From: Cupriavidus laharis
GTDB lineage: Bacteria; Pseudomonadota; Gammaproteobacteria; Burkholderiales; Burkholderiaceae
Assembly (NCBI RefSeq): GCF_914271435.1
Contig: NZ_CAJZAI010000005.1
Span: 1 to 64,000 of the forward strand
Direction of reading: 5' to 3'
DNA: 64,000 nt
Shown here: positions 1 to 7,527 of the stretch, piece by piece
Position numbering within the stretch: the first letter of the stretch is position 1
Layout of the letters: each line of letters begins with the position of its first letter
Translations under genes and position numbers: made by a program
Notes under the pieces: model-generated
Seen by the model: the letters and a program-made list of their open reading frames with translations, nothing else
What the model was told of the DNA's origin: nothing
Database searches by the model: none

Positions 1-113
1 GCCCAACCGTGTTGTGGCGCGGCTTTCTCGTGCTGCACGAGGTCTCAAAGATGTATCGGCTATTCCGCCAAAACGAATAGCATTCGTCTTCACTTTGTGG
101 GTAATCCTGAGGG

Positions 114-839
114 CTAAGCCAGGGCAGCGACGGTAACGCCCCGCACATCATTGCGTCCGATCATCAGCCCGACCAGGCCCTCGCTGACCACGTCCTCGAC
201 GAAGTGCTGCAAATACCGCGCCCCCTCGGTACGCCTCTTGGGCGTGCCGATCGCTTGCTGAATGGCGGTGAAGCGACCATCCAGCACACGAGATCCGGGC
301 ATTCTTCCTTGCTCGGCCAGCAGGTAGGGACGCAGCCCCGCCAGAGCCTCCAGTCTCTGCGACTCGAAGATGCGGAACGATGCCTCGATTGAGTCGGCGC
401 CGTGGAGCGTGGCGTGTCTGAGCGTCCGCCGCAAGTACAAGTCATATGCACTGCCGTCGAACAGCGAAATGCGAACTCCTTCGCAGTCCACGTCATTCAC
501 GGCGCGGATAGGGGAGTCCGGAGGAACGAGGTAGGTGGCGTCGATAAGAAGGTAGGGGCTCGTGAATGAGATCTCGGCCGCGCGAAGCGGATCGGCTCCG
601 ATCAGCCCCACATCCCACTCGTTGGCGTTCGCGGCGGCGGCAAGCTCGCCCGGGGTTTCGTAGAGCACGAAGCTCACCGGCACCCCGAGTCGCCTCGCGA
701 GTTCACGGGCCAGGTCGGGCGCGATGCCCGACGGCTCGGACAGGTCAGCGCCACGTTTGATAAGCAGTGGGTTGGCCAGGTTCAGGCCAACCCGAAGCGC
801 TCCGGTGGGAGCGAGTTCGTCACGCGCAATAGTTTGCAT
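114..839 (-). CDS. Family 3 solute-binding (PBP2-type) domain protein, no signal peptide
   Basis: The 241-residue protein reads as a family 3 solute-binding protein, the class that binds amino acids and similar polar solutes. It opens with a typical first strand (LRVGLNLANPLL), followed by the helix containing GIAPDLARELARRLGV, the hinge stretch EWDVGLIGADPLRAAEISFT and the second-lobe segment VRISLFDGSAYDLYLRR. There is no hydrophobic leader before residue 15, so as drawn it would stay in the cytoplasm, which is unusual for an ABC-importer binding protein. Either an upstream signal sequence has been lost or the protein acts as a cytosolic sensor or enzyme-like homologue. No clear Shine-Dalgarno precedes the ATG. 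It follows the decayed end of the F420 island, so it may be unrelated to that pathway. The fold assignment is fairly secure; the ligand is unknown. Confidence 0.7.
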   Translation of the reverse strand: MQTIARDELAPTGALRVGLNLANPLLIKRGADLSEPSGIAPDLARELARRLGVPVSFVLYETPGELAAAANANEWDVGLIGADPLRAAEISFTSPYLLIDATYLVPPDSPIRAVNDVDCEGVRISLFDGSAYDLYLRRTLRHATLHGADSIEASFRIFESQRLEALAGLRPYLLAEQGRMPGSRVLDGRFTAIQQAIGTPKRRTEGARYLQHFVEDVVSEGLVGLMIGRNDVRGVTVAALA

Positions 840-911
840 GGTGATAGGTGAAAGAGTTTCGTGGGTGGGATCAGTCAGAACACGTGGCGCAGTCCCGCCT
901 CGATGCCTATC

Positions 912-935
912 GAACTACCACCGGGATGGGCGCAT
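912..935 (-). pseudogene. Relic of the 5' end of cofE in the decayed duplicate
   Basis: Immediately downstream of the intact F420 reductase gene, positions 924-953 closely match positions 7341-7370, where the intact cofE begins. Both read CTGAACGG...ATGCG on the coding strand, and the relic still encodes Met-Arg-Pro-Ser. The similarity ends a few codons in. This shows that the duplicated segment once continued into a second cofE. It is a short match, but it sits exactly where the duplication model predicts. Confidence 0.5.
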
Positions 936-947
936 CGCTCCAGCCGT

Positions 948-1649
948 TCAGCGCGCAACAGAATCGGACACCGCCAGATACGGCACGCCCGTGATTCGGA
1001 TGCCAGCGACGTTCACCTTGTACTGCTGGTTGAGCGAAATCAACACGGATGTCAACGCTTCGGCAGCCGCCGAGTTGGCGAGGGGGCCGCCATGGAACGC
1101 ACGCATACCGGCGGCGGCAGCCAGTCCGATCACTACGTCGCGGGCATCCTTGTCGTCGCCGCAAACCAGCACGTCGCAATCAATGGGCTTGTCGGCGTCG
1201 GCCAGCAGGTGGGCTGAGATGTTCTGGAAAGCCGAGACAACCTTCACCTTCCCACCAAGCATTTGTTGCAGCGCCTCCACGGCCGAGCCGGAAGCGGGCA
1301 ACTGCACGCGCGCGACCTTGGGCGGCACAAGCGGCACCGTGACGTCAACGAAGATCTTGCCCTCCAGGAGGGCCTTGACACTCTCCGCCGTAGAGACCTG
1401 GGCCGAAAACGGTACTGTCATCACCACGATGCCAGCCCGCGCGGCGGCCGCATCATTGGTCATGCCAAGGATCGTCGCCCCGCCGGCATGAGCATTGAGT
1501 TTGGCAGCCGCCTCGGCTGCCCTTTCGGCGCTCCGGCTACCCAGCAAGACTTCGTAACCGGCCTTGGCCCACCGCAGCGCAAGCCCTGAACCTTCGTGGC
1601 CCGCGCCGCCCAAAATTCCGATGACAGGTTTCTCAGTTGTGATCGACAT
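948..1649 (-). CDS. npdG: NADPH-dependent F420 reductase (F420H2:NADP+ oxidoreductase family)
   Basis: This enzyme family passes hydride between NADP(H) and coenzyme F420 and would supply reduced F420 to the luciferase-like oxidoreductase in the same island. The N terminus is a Rossmann dinucleotide fold (IGILGGAGHEGSGLALRWAKAG) followed by the NADP-phosphate signature LLGSRSAERA. Later segments (VVMTVPFSAQ, KIFVDVTVPL, VVSAFQNISA, DVLVCGDDKDARDVV) match the family. The ATG at 1649 is chosen, giving 233 residues, because it aligns with the start of the family. The longer reading frame to 1706 runs into the relic of another gene. A truncated second copy lies at 7357-7527, so this is the only working copy. 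The gene is the third survivor of the promoter-proximal half-operon (hydrolase, ATPase, reductase). The family assignment is firm; the direction of hydride flow in vivo is inferred. Confidence 0.87.
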   Translation of the reverse strand: MSITTEKPVIGILGGAGHEGSGLALRWAKAGYEVLLGSRSAERAAEAAAKLNAHAGGATILGMTNDAAAARAGIVVMTVPFSAQVSTAESVKALLEGKIFVDVTVPLVPPKVARVQLPASGSAVEALQQMLGGKVKVVSAFQNISAHLLADADKPIDCDVLVCGDDKDARDVVIGLAAAAGMRAFHGGPLANSAAAEALTSVLISLNQQYKVNVAGIRITGVPYLAVSDSVAR

Positions 1650-1661
1650 GTGTGCGTTCTC

Positions 1662-1776
1662 TACTGGAAGTGGGAAATAAGCGAGTCGGGTGACCCGGTC
1701 AGGCACCTCTGGCCGACCCGGTCAAGGATGCGGCCGGATTCCGGACGTCCGGCTCGGGCAACGCCAGCCAGGGCGC

Positions 1777-1778
<2 letters not shown>
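1662..1778 (-). pseudogene. Fused relic: start of the permease and 3' end of the F420-dependent oxidoreductase
   Basis: The gap between the ATPase and reductase genes is not random. Positions 1684-1739 match positions 12513-12568 inside the intact LLM oxidoreductase gene (for example the shared run GGGTGACCCG and CAAGGATGCGG). Positions 1664-1680 match the last codons and stop of the same gene near 12370-12390 (CACTTCCAGTA on the coding strand). Just upstream, a GTG at 1777 overlapping the ATPase stop opens Val-Ser-Ala-Leu-Ala, which resembles the start Val-Asn-Thr-Leu-Ala of the intact permease. Internal deletions have therefore removed the permease and most of the oxidoreductase from this copy. 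Confidence 0.75.
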
Positions 1779-2583
<805 letters not shown>

Positions 2584-2628
2584 GATGCGTCCTTGTTGAT
2601 CGTGTGGCTGAAACAGGTCCGAGTGTCC

Positions 2629-3795
2629 TTAGCGTGCGCTCAGGTGGTCGGCCATCCAATCCGCGACTCTGTTGATCGCCGGCTCCGGACGATCGACCTG
2701 CACGTGGCCGGAGCCGCCATCCTCTGCCGTATAGACCCACATGTCCTTGTTCCTGGAACTGATGCCGTCGAACAGGCGTTGCGCTTCGGCAAGCGGCGCC
2801 TGTCGGTCTTCAGCCCCATGCACGATCAGGAAATCGCAGTCGATCTTGTGTGCAATCGGCTCCAGGCGGAAGTTCTCCAGCTTGGCCATGGCAGCGTCGA
2901 AATCCTTGACGCCCAGGATGTGCAGCAGGTGGTGTTCCGTCGTGCCGAGTGCCGCGTTGTCGGCCACCTTCAAGGGGCGGCCAGCCTCGAAGTTCAGGCG
3001 CCGTTTCCACACGCCGTGGTAGTCGTAGATCACAGACCAGGCCACACAGGCTTTGATGCGCTTCTCGAAAGCCACGGCACGCGGGGCGTAGTAGCCGCCC
3101 AGGCTGGCCGCAATGATGCCGATGCGGTTGTGATCGACATCGGGCCGCGTCTCCAGATAGTCAACCATGCGGCCGACCGCCACCTCCGAATCGTGACGTG
3201 CCACCAGGCGGCTCAGCCTGAGTGTCGCACCCTGCCCCGGCCCGTCCACCGCGAGGCAGGAAATGCCGCGCATGGCGAGCGCATTGGCGATCGGGAACAT
3301 CTCTTCCTTGGTGCCGTCGAGCCCGTCGGACAGGATGACCGTGGGAGCTGGTCCGGTCACGCCCACGGCCGGAATGAAGTAGGCCTTCAGGCTGGCACCG
3401 TCGAATGGAATGTCAATGATCTCGACTTGCGGCTGCGAGAGTTCCGCGAACCTGGCGAAGGTCGACAAGTGCCGCTGGTACAGGGACTTGGCCAGCGGAT
3501 CTGCCGGACCGACGAAGGCTTCCGCCCACTGGTAGTACTGCGCAGCACGGTAGTAGGCGCCACGAGCAGTGACACGACGGCCAGCATCGAATGCGGCCTC
3601 GGCCGTCTCCTCTACCTGATTGGCCAGGCGCGTCCACGCGGCGATCCAGGCCGGCGAATCGCCCCGAGGCCCCTTGCGGGCGGCTTCATGCAGGCCAGCG
3701 CACGCCCAGTCGACATCTCCAAATGAGCCTCCCGACATCAAACAGCGCAGGGCGGCGAGGGACCAGGTGTAGTTAGTTGGGAAGTACAAGAACAT
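2629..3795 (-). CDS. Alpha/beta hydrolase resembling 2,6-dihydroxypseudooxynicotine hydrolase (C-C bond hydrolase type)
   Basis: The 388-residue protein has a helical N-terminal domain (about 1-130, with Ala/Trp/Tyr-rich helices such as ARGAYYRAAQYYQWAE) followed by an alpha/beta hydrolase core. A catalytic triad can be proposed: nucleophile Ser in GIIAASLGGYYAPR, Asp in LIVHGAEDRQAP and His in GSGHVQVDRP. The GXDGTKEE-like oxyanion segment (LSDGLDGTKEE) and overall layout resemble the dihydroxypseudooxynicotine hydrolase/FrsA-like group, which cleaves C-C or ester bonds in ring-derived ketones. The ATG at 3795 is preferred because AAAGGA lies about 8 bases upstream; a TTG at 3819 is the alternative. 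It is the first gene after the operator at 3925-3941, and a remnant of its first codons lies at about 14433-14460. It probably acts on the product of, or an intermediate in, the F420-dependent route. The substrate is unproven. Confidence 0.82.
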   Translation of the reverse strand: MFLYFPTNYTWSLAALRCLMSGGSFGDVDWACAGLHEAARKGPRGDSPAWIAAWTRLANQVEETAEAAFDAGRRVTARGAYYRAAQYYQWAEAFVGPADPLAKSLYQRHLSTFARFAELSQPQVEIIDIPFDGASLKAYFIPAVGVTGPAPTVILSDGLDGTKEEMFPIANALAMRGISCLAVDGPGQGATLRLSRLVARHDSEVAVGRMVDYLETRPDVDHNRIGIIAASLGGYYAPRAVAFEKRIKACVAWSVIYDYHGVWKRRLNFEAGRPLKVADNAALGTTEHHLLHILGVKDFDAAMAKLENFRLEPIAHKIDCDFLIVHGAEDRQAPLAEAQRLFDGISSRNKDMWVYTAEDGGSGHVQVDRPEPAINRVADWMADHLSAR

Positions 3796-3924
3796 CGGCT
3801 TTCCTTTGATCGTCCGCAAGAACTGGGTGGGCTTGAAGCATGCGCGAGCCGCGATTCACCAACGTGCAGCATCACGATTCGCGCAAGAATAGTGTCTCGC
3901 TGTCTGCGCCCTCAGGAACCCGCT

Positions 3925-3941
3925 TGTTCATTAGATGAACA
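3925..3941. promoter_or_regulatory. Palindromic operator upstream of the hydrolase-ATPase-reductase operon (candidate IclR site)
   Basis: TGTTCAT-TAG-ATGAACA is a perfect 7+3+7 inverted repeat. It lies 130 bp upstream of the hydrolase start and just beyond the 3' end of the iclR gene. The same palindrome with a different centre (TGG) recurs at 14571-14587 in the duplicated leader of the other half-operon. IclR-family regulators bind palindromes of this size, and the only regulator gene in the island is iclR. That iclR is the cognate regulator is inference. Confidence 0.65.
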
Positions 3942-4014
3942 TCAGCTGTGGACAAGAGGTATGGGTTGGCTGGACAGCATCGGAAATGGGTATTCGGATC
4001 GGGGCAGCAAGCCG

Positions 4015-4815
4015 TCAGGGCACCAGCCAGGGTCCGCCCGTGGAGATAGCCGCTTTCACCGCCGAATTGATGGAGCGTGACTTGTCTTGCAAGAGCACCG
4101 CCAGTGACGCAGCGCGGTCGCGAGGCATGCGCGCATTGACGGCAGCGATGCTCAACGCTGCAAAGGGCCAGCCAAACCCATCGCGGATGGGAACCCCAAC
4201 CGCAGAGACGCCCAGGGTTACGCGGCTGGTGACGTAGGCGAAGCCCGCCTTGCGGGTAGCTGCTACGGCCTCGAGCAATTCGGCTTCACCCAGACCTGTC
4301 AGTTCCAGCGTCTGCGGCGCTACGGTCTGCACCATCGGCAAGCGCTCTTCGTCGGGCAAGGCCGACAGCAGGGCCAATCCGCCGGCACCCAGGCCAAGTG
4401 GCCTTCTGCTGCCGATATTGAGGGACAGCACGCGGATGGGCGATGGGCCTTCGCAGCGGTCCAGACACACGGCCTCGGAGCCGCTTCGCAATATCAGGTA
4501 GACAGTGTCGCCGACCTCTTCGGCGATCCCGCGCATGATCGGCACGCAGTGGCTGCGGATGTCGAACTGGTCAGCAGCCGCCAACCCGATTTCAAAGGCG
4601 AGTGCACCGAGCGCGTAGCGCCGGTTGTCCTCGATCTGCCGCACCATGCGTTCCGAAATCAACTGTTGGAGCAAGCGGTGCACGGTGGGATGCGGCAGCC
4701 CGCTCATGCGCGAAAGGTCCGTTAGCGCCAACCCGCGGCGACCCATCGACGCGAGCAGGCGCACTATGTTCAGTGAACGGGTGATCGTCCCGGGCGTACC
4801 ATCGTGTTGTGGCAA
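4015..4815 (-). CDS. IclR-family transcriptional regulator
   Basis: The 266-residue protein has an N-terminal winged helix (SLNIVRLLASMGRRGLALTDLSRMSGLPHPTVHRLLQQL, residues about 13-51) and an IclR effector-binding domain (RGIAEEVGDTVYLILRSGSEAVCLDR, then SRRPLGLGAGGLALLSALPDEE, and VPIRDGFGWPFAALSIAA). The reading frame starts at a TTG at 4815, supported by the strong ribosome site AAGGAGG about 7 bases upstream. It sits 97 bp downstream of cofC on the same strand and immediately upstream of the second half-operon, so in the ancestral single copy it was probably the last gene. Both half-operon leaders contain the same palindrome, so it is the likely local regulator of the F420 pathway, responding to a small aromatic or organic acid as is common for this family. 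The effector is unknown. Confidence 0.9.
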   Translation of the reverse strand: MPQHDGTPGTITRSLNIVRLLASMGRRGLALTDLSRMSGLPHPTVHRLLQQLISERMVRQIEDNRRYALGALAFEIGLAAADQFDIRSHCVPIMRGIAEEVGDTVYLILRSGSEAVCLDRCEGPSPIRVLSLNIGSRRPLGLGAGGLALLSALPDEERLPMVQTVAPQTLELTGLGEAELLEAVAATRKAGFAYVTSRVTLGVSAVGVPIRDGFGWPFAALSIAAVNARMPRDRAASLAVLLQDKSRSINSAVKAAISTGGPWLVP

Positions 4816-4911
4816 GCTCTTCCTCCTTCATGCTTCCCGGAAGCGCATGGCGCCCCTCATATCGATGGTGAGCGCAGATGCCGGCAGGCTGCGGGGGCAC
4901 CGGCGAGAACG

Positions 4912-5601
4912 TCAAACACATACATTGCGCGCTCGCAAATCACTCAGGACACGCCTGGAGAAATCGTACCTGGCAGCACCGTGAATCAGCTCCGCCCAAT
5001 ACGCCAGGTCCTCTGGCAGGTCCAGGTCCAGTGCGAGCCCCTGGCTTCGGACCACCTTGGTCGGCAGATGCAACTCGCGTGCGTGGATCACGTGCTTCAG
5101 GAAGCTGCCCACACCGAATGCGTAAGGTATGGCAGCGACCGGCGCGAGCAACAGTGCATTGGTACCGGAGTTCTCATGGTTCGGGGAGATCACCATCTGC
5201 CTCTTCTGCTGATATGCGCAAAGAAGCAACTCCAGGTCCGAGGCAGAGAGAAGAGGCAGATCACTGGGCAGGACGAGCACGCCCTTCGCACCGCGGCGAG
5301 CCACTTCGGCAGCGGCCTGTTCGAGCGCAGCGTTCAGGCCATGCGGCTGGTGGTCGCGCAACGTCTCGACGCCCAGTTGCAGAGCAAGCTGGCGAACCTC
5401 ATCGCAAGCGCTCACAACCAACACCCGGTCGGCATCGAACGCCGACTTTACGGTTTCCACCGTGTGCCGCAGCAGGGTTGCATTGAGATAGCGCCGGGCC
5501 GCGTCGCTTACCACCGGCGCAAGCCGTGACTTGCCGGTCACGACCGAGCGTGCTGGCACCACAGCCCAGATGTCACGATCCTGTGGGCGTTCACTGTTCA
5601 T
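4912..5601 (-). CDS. cofC: 2-phospho-L-lactate guanylyltransferase family (F420 biosynthesis)
   Basis: CofC activates a three-carbon phosphoacid (2-phospholactate, phosphoenolpyruvate or 3-phosphoglycerate, depending on the organism) with GTP, giving the guanylated donor used by CofD. The 229-residue sequence shows the nucleotidyltransferase start VVPARSVVTGKSRLAP, the metal-binding LPSDLPLL and the family stretch NHENSGTNALLLAPV. The start codon overlaps the cofD stop by 4 bp (ATGA), showing translational coupling. The only other proteobacterial CofC enzymes I recall being characterised (Paraburkholderia type) accept 3-phosphoglycerate. The cluster lacks a dehydro-F420 reductase, which would fit that route, but substrate choice cannot be read from sequence by eye. 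The family assignment is firm. Confidence 0.9.
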   Translation of the reverse strand: MNSERPQDRDIWAVVPARSVVTGKSRLAPVVSDAARRYLNATLLRHTVETVKSAFDADRVLVVSACDEVRQLALQLGVETLRDHQPHGLNAALEQAAAEVARRGAKGVLVLPSDLPLLSASDLELLLCAYQQKRQMVISPNHENSGTNALLLAPVAAIPYAFGVGSFLKHVIHARELHLPTKVVRSQGLALDLDLPEDLAYWAELIHGAARYDFSRRVLSDLRARNVCV

Positions 5602-6530
5602 GGTTTGCGAAGCCGGCTGGCGAATTCAAGGACGGCCTCCGCCAGGTTCCTGCGGTCCGATGGATTGCGCATCAGCGTTTGCGCAACCAAAGTCGGCATG
5701 GGCGCTATCGGCGCCAGTTCGGCATCGCACACATCCAGGACGAAGCCGTCGATCAGGTCCTTGTACAGATCAGCCACACCCAGGGCCGAGACTGGAAAAC
5801 CCAACTCCTTCTGGATCTTCGCCGCAGGGCCCTTGACGGCATTGCCGTCGATGATGGGCGAAACAGCAACAAGCGGCACACGGCGCGCCTGCAGACAAGC
5901 GCGAACCTGCGGGATGGCCAACATCGGCGCGATGCTCAGATGCGGGTTCGATGGGCAGAAAACGATGGCCTTCAACTGCGGATGATTCATGGCGTGGAGA
6001 AAGCGCTCGCTGGCACGCGCGCTATCCGCACCCTCCAACGTCAGACCGAGCACTCTGGGCGCACAGCGGCGGCGCACAAAGTAGTCCTGGAAACTCAACA
6101 GCCCCTCATCGGTGCGCACCGTAGTGCGAACCCGGTCATCGCTCACCGGAACCACGGCATGGCGCACACCCAGACGCCGGCAGAACGTTTCGGTCACCTC
6201 GGACAGGCTCATGCCGGCAAGCAGCCTGGTGCGCTCCACATGGGTTGCCATGTCCCGATCGCCCAAATGGAACCAGGTTTCGCCGCCGATCCGCTCCAGG
6301 GCTGCCATGAACGACGCAGTGTCGCCCGCCAGGCCCCAACCCGTGCTGGGATTGGCCAGACCGGCAAGCGTGTACATCACCGTGTCCAGATCGGGGCAGA
6401 TGCGCAAGCCCAGGTGTTCGAAGTCGTCGCCGACATTGACCACCACTGTCAGCAACTCGGGCGCCAGCACCGCAGCCAGTCCGTCCGCGAGCTTCGCACC
6501 ACCAACACCACCAGAGAAAGCTATGATCAT
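5598..6530 (-). CDS. cofD: 2-phospho-L-lactate transferase CofD (F420-0 synthesis)
   Basis: CofD transfers the phospho-acid moiety from the guanylated CofC product to the FO deazaflavin, giving F420-0 or its 3PG analogue. The 310-residue protein has every hallmark of the family: N-terminal FSGGVGGAKLADGL, NVGDDFEHLGL, CPDLDTVMYTLAG, GWGLAGDT, LGDRDMATHVERTRLL, PSNPHLSIAPMLAI and SPIIDGNAVKGPAAKI. The length is typical. It lies between cofE (54 bp upstream) and cofC (4-bp overlap) in one transcription unit. No key motif is missing, so it should be active. Confidence 0.95.
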   Translation of the reverse strand: MIIAFSGGVGGAKLADGLAAVLAPELLTVVVNVGDDFEHLGLRICPDLDTVMYTLAGLANPSTGWGLAGDTASFMAALERIGGETWFHLGDRDMATHVERTRLLAGMSLSEVTETFCRRLGVRHAVVPVSDDRVRTTVRTDEGLLSFQDYFVRRRCAPRVLGLTLEGADSARASERFLHAMNHPQLKAIVFCPSNPHLSIAPMLAIPQVRACLQARRVPLVAVSPIIDGNAVKGPAAKIQKELGFPVSALGVADLYKDLIDGFVLDVCDAELAPIAPMPTLVAQTLMRNPSDRRNLAEAVLEFASRLRKP

Positions 6531-6584
6531 GGCAAGTTACTTAAGGCTGCAAGCCGGAGCATCGATGCCGCGCCGGGTCTGCGA

Positions 6585-7352
6585 TCAGCGGAACATGTCA
6601 GACGATTCGGGTCGGACAAGTTCGCGCGCGCTGCCGTTTCTTCGCTCATACGGCACGCCGCGCGCCAGGACGATTGGTACGGCTTCATCCGCTTGTCCCA
6701 TTACCAGCGAAGCGGCCGCGGCCAGCTCGTCCGCCAGGCCCACTTCGGACTCCCGCAACACGCGGCCGAACAGGTCAGGCTGACCGCGCAGGTCTACCAG
6801 ACCTGGCATGCCGCTCACGCCGATCGCGGTGCCCACAGTTCCGTTTCGCCAAGCCCTGCCGAAGCTGTCTATCACCAGGACGGCCACATCCACTCCCGTG
6901 CGCTCCAGCAGTTCGCAACGCATCTGCGCGCACCAGGCATCCGGATCCTGCGGCAGTAGCAGCGCCAGGTCATCTCCGGTCGATCCGACGTTGGACATGT
7001 CGATGCCCGCGTTGGCCATGACGTAGCCAAGCCGGTGCGCCACGATCAGGACGCCGGGGCGGTGTCGTACCACGGCCGACGACTCGGACAGGATGAGCTG
7101 AACGAGTCGCGGGTCTTTCCCAACCTCGGCTGCGAGGGCCTCAGCCTGCACACTGGGCACTACGGTGTCCAGTTGCACAACCCGCCCCTGCGCCTTGGAC
7201 ACGATCTTCTGCGCGAAGACGAGCACGTCGCCCGCCCTGAGCACTTGCTCCGATGCATTCAGCGCCTGCAGGACAATGTCCGCCAGGTTGTAGCCGGCCT
7301 GGACCATGGGCACGGCCGTCAGCGGCGTGAGCGTGAGACAGGATGGACGCAT
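6585..7352 (-). CDS. cofE: Coenzyme F420-0:L-glutamate ligase
   Basis: CofE adds glutamate residues to F420-0 using GTP to build the gamma-glutamyl tail. The 255 residues cover the ligase fold alone: GDVLVFAQKIVSKAQGR (about 40-57), ESSAVVRHRPGVLIVAHRLGYVMANAGID, SNVGSTGDD and FGRAWRNGTVGTAIGVSGM. There is no C-terminal nitroreductase-like FMN domain such as the one fused to the ligase in actinobacterial FbiB. In actinobacteria that domain reduces dehydro-F420-0 made from phosphoenolpyruvate, so its absence here suggests a different starter acid. The ATG at 7352 lies 5 bp past the truncated reductase relic. A few codons of a lost second copy remain at 912-935. Confidence 0.93.
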   Translation of the reverse strand: MRPSCLTLTPLTAVPMVQAGYNLADIVLQALNASEQVLRAGDVLVFAQKIVSKAQGRVVQLDTVVPSVQAEALAAEVGKDPRLVQLILSESSAVVRHRPGVLIVAHRLGYVMANAGIDMSNVGSTGDDLALLLPQDPDAWCAQMRCELLERTGVDVAVLVIDSFGRAWRNGTVGTAIGVSGMPGLVDLRGQPDLFGRVLRESEVGLADELAAAASLVMGQADEAVPIVLARGVPYERRNGSARELVRPESSDMFR

Positions 7353-7356
7353 CGTT

Positions 7357-7527
7357 CTAACCGTTCAGTGCGCAACGATCATCGGTTCGCTGCGATAGGC
7401 GTTGGGCTTGGCGGCCGCCAGACAAACCTTCGCAACCGGCCCTGGCCCACCGCAGCGTGAACTCCGAACCGTCCTGGCCCAAGCCGCCCAAAATTCCGAT
7501 AACAAGTTGCTCAGCCGTGATCGACAT
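7357..7527 (-). pseudogene. Truncated, frameshifted copy of the F420 reductase gene
   Basis: The 56 codons begin MSITAEQLVIGILGGLG and line up with the intact reductase start MSITTEKPVIGILGGAG, keeping EFTLRWARAGCE against ALRWAKAGYE. After about 30 codons the similarity jumps to the very end of the intact gene: GTTGCGCACTGAACGG here against GTTGCGCGCTGAACGG at 942-957, but in a shifted frame. An internal deletion of roughly 530 bp explains both observations. The remnant sits between fbiC and cofE, which gives the reductase's ancestral place in the operon. Its ATG still has an upstream GGA-rich sequence, so a short peptide might be made, but it cannot bind F420. Confidence 0.88.
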
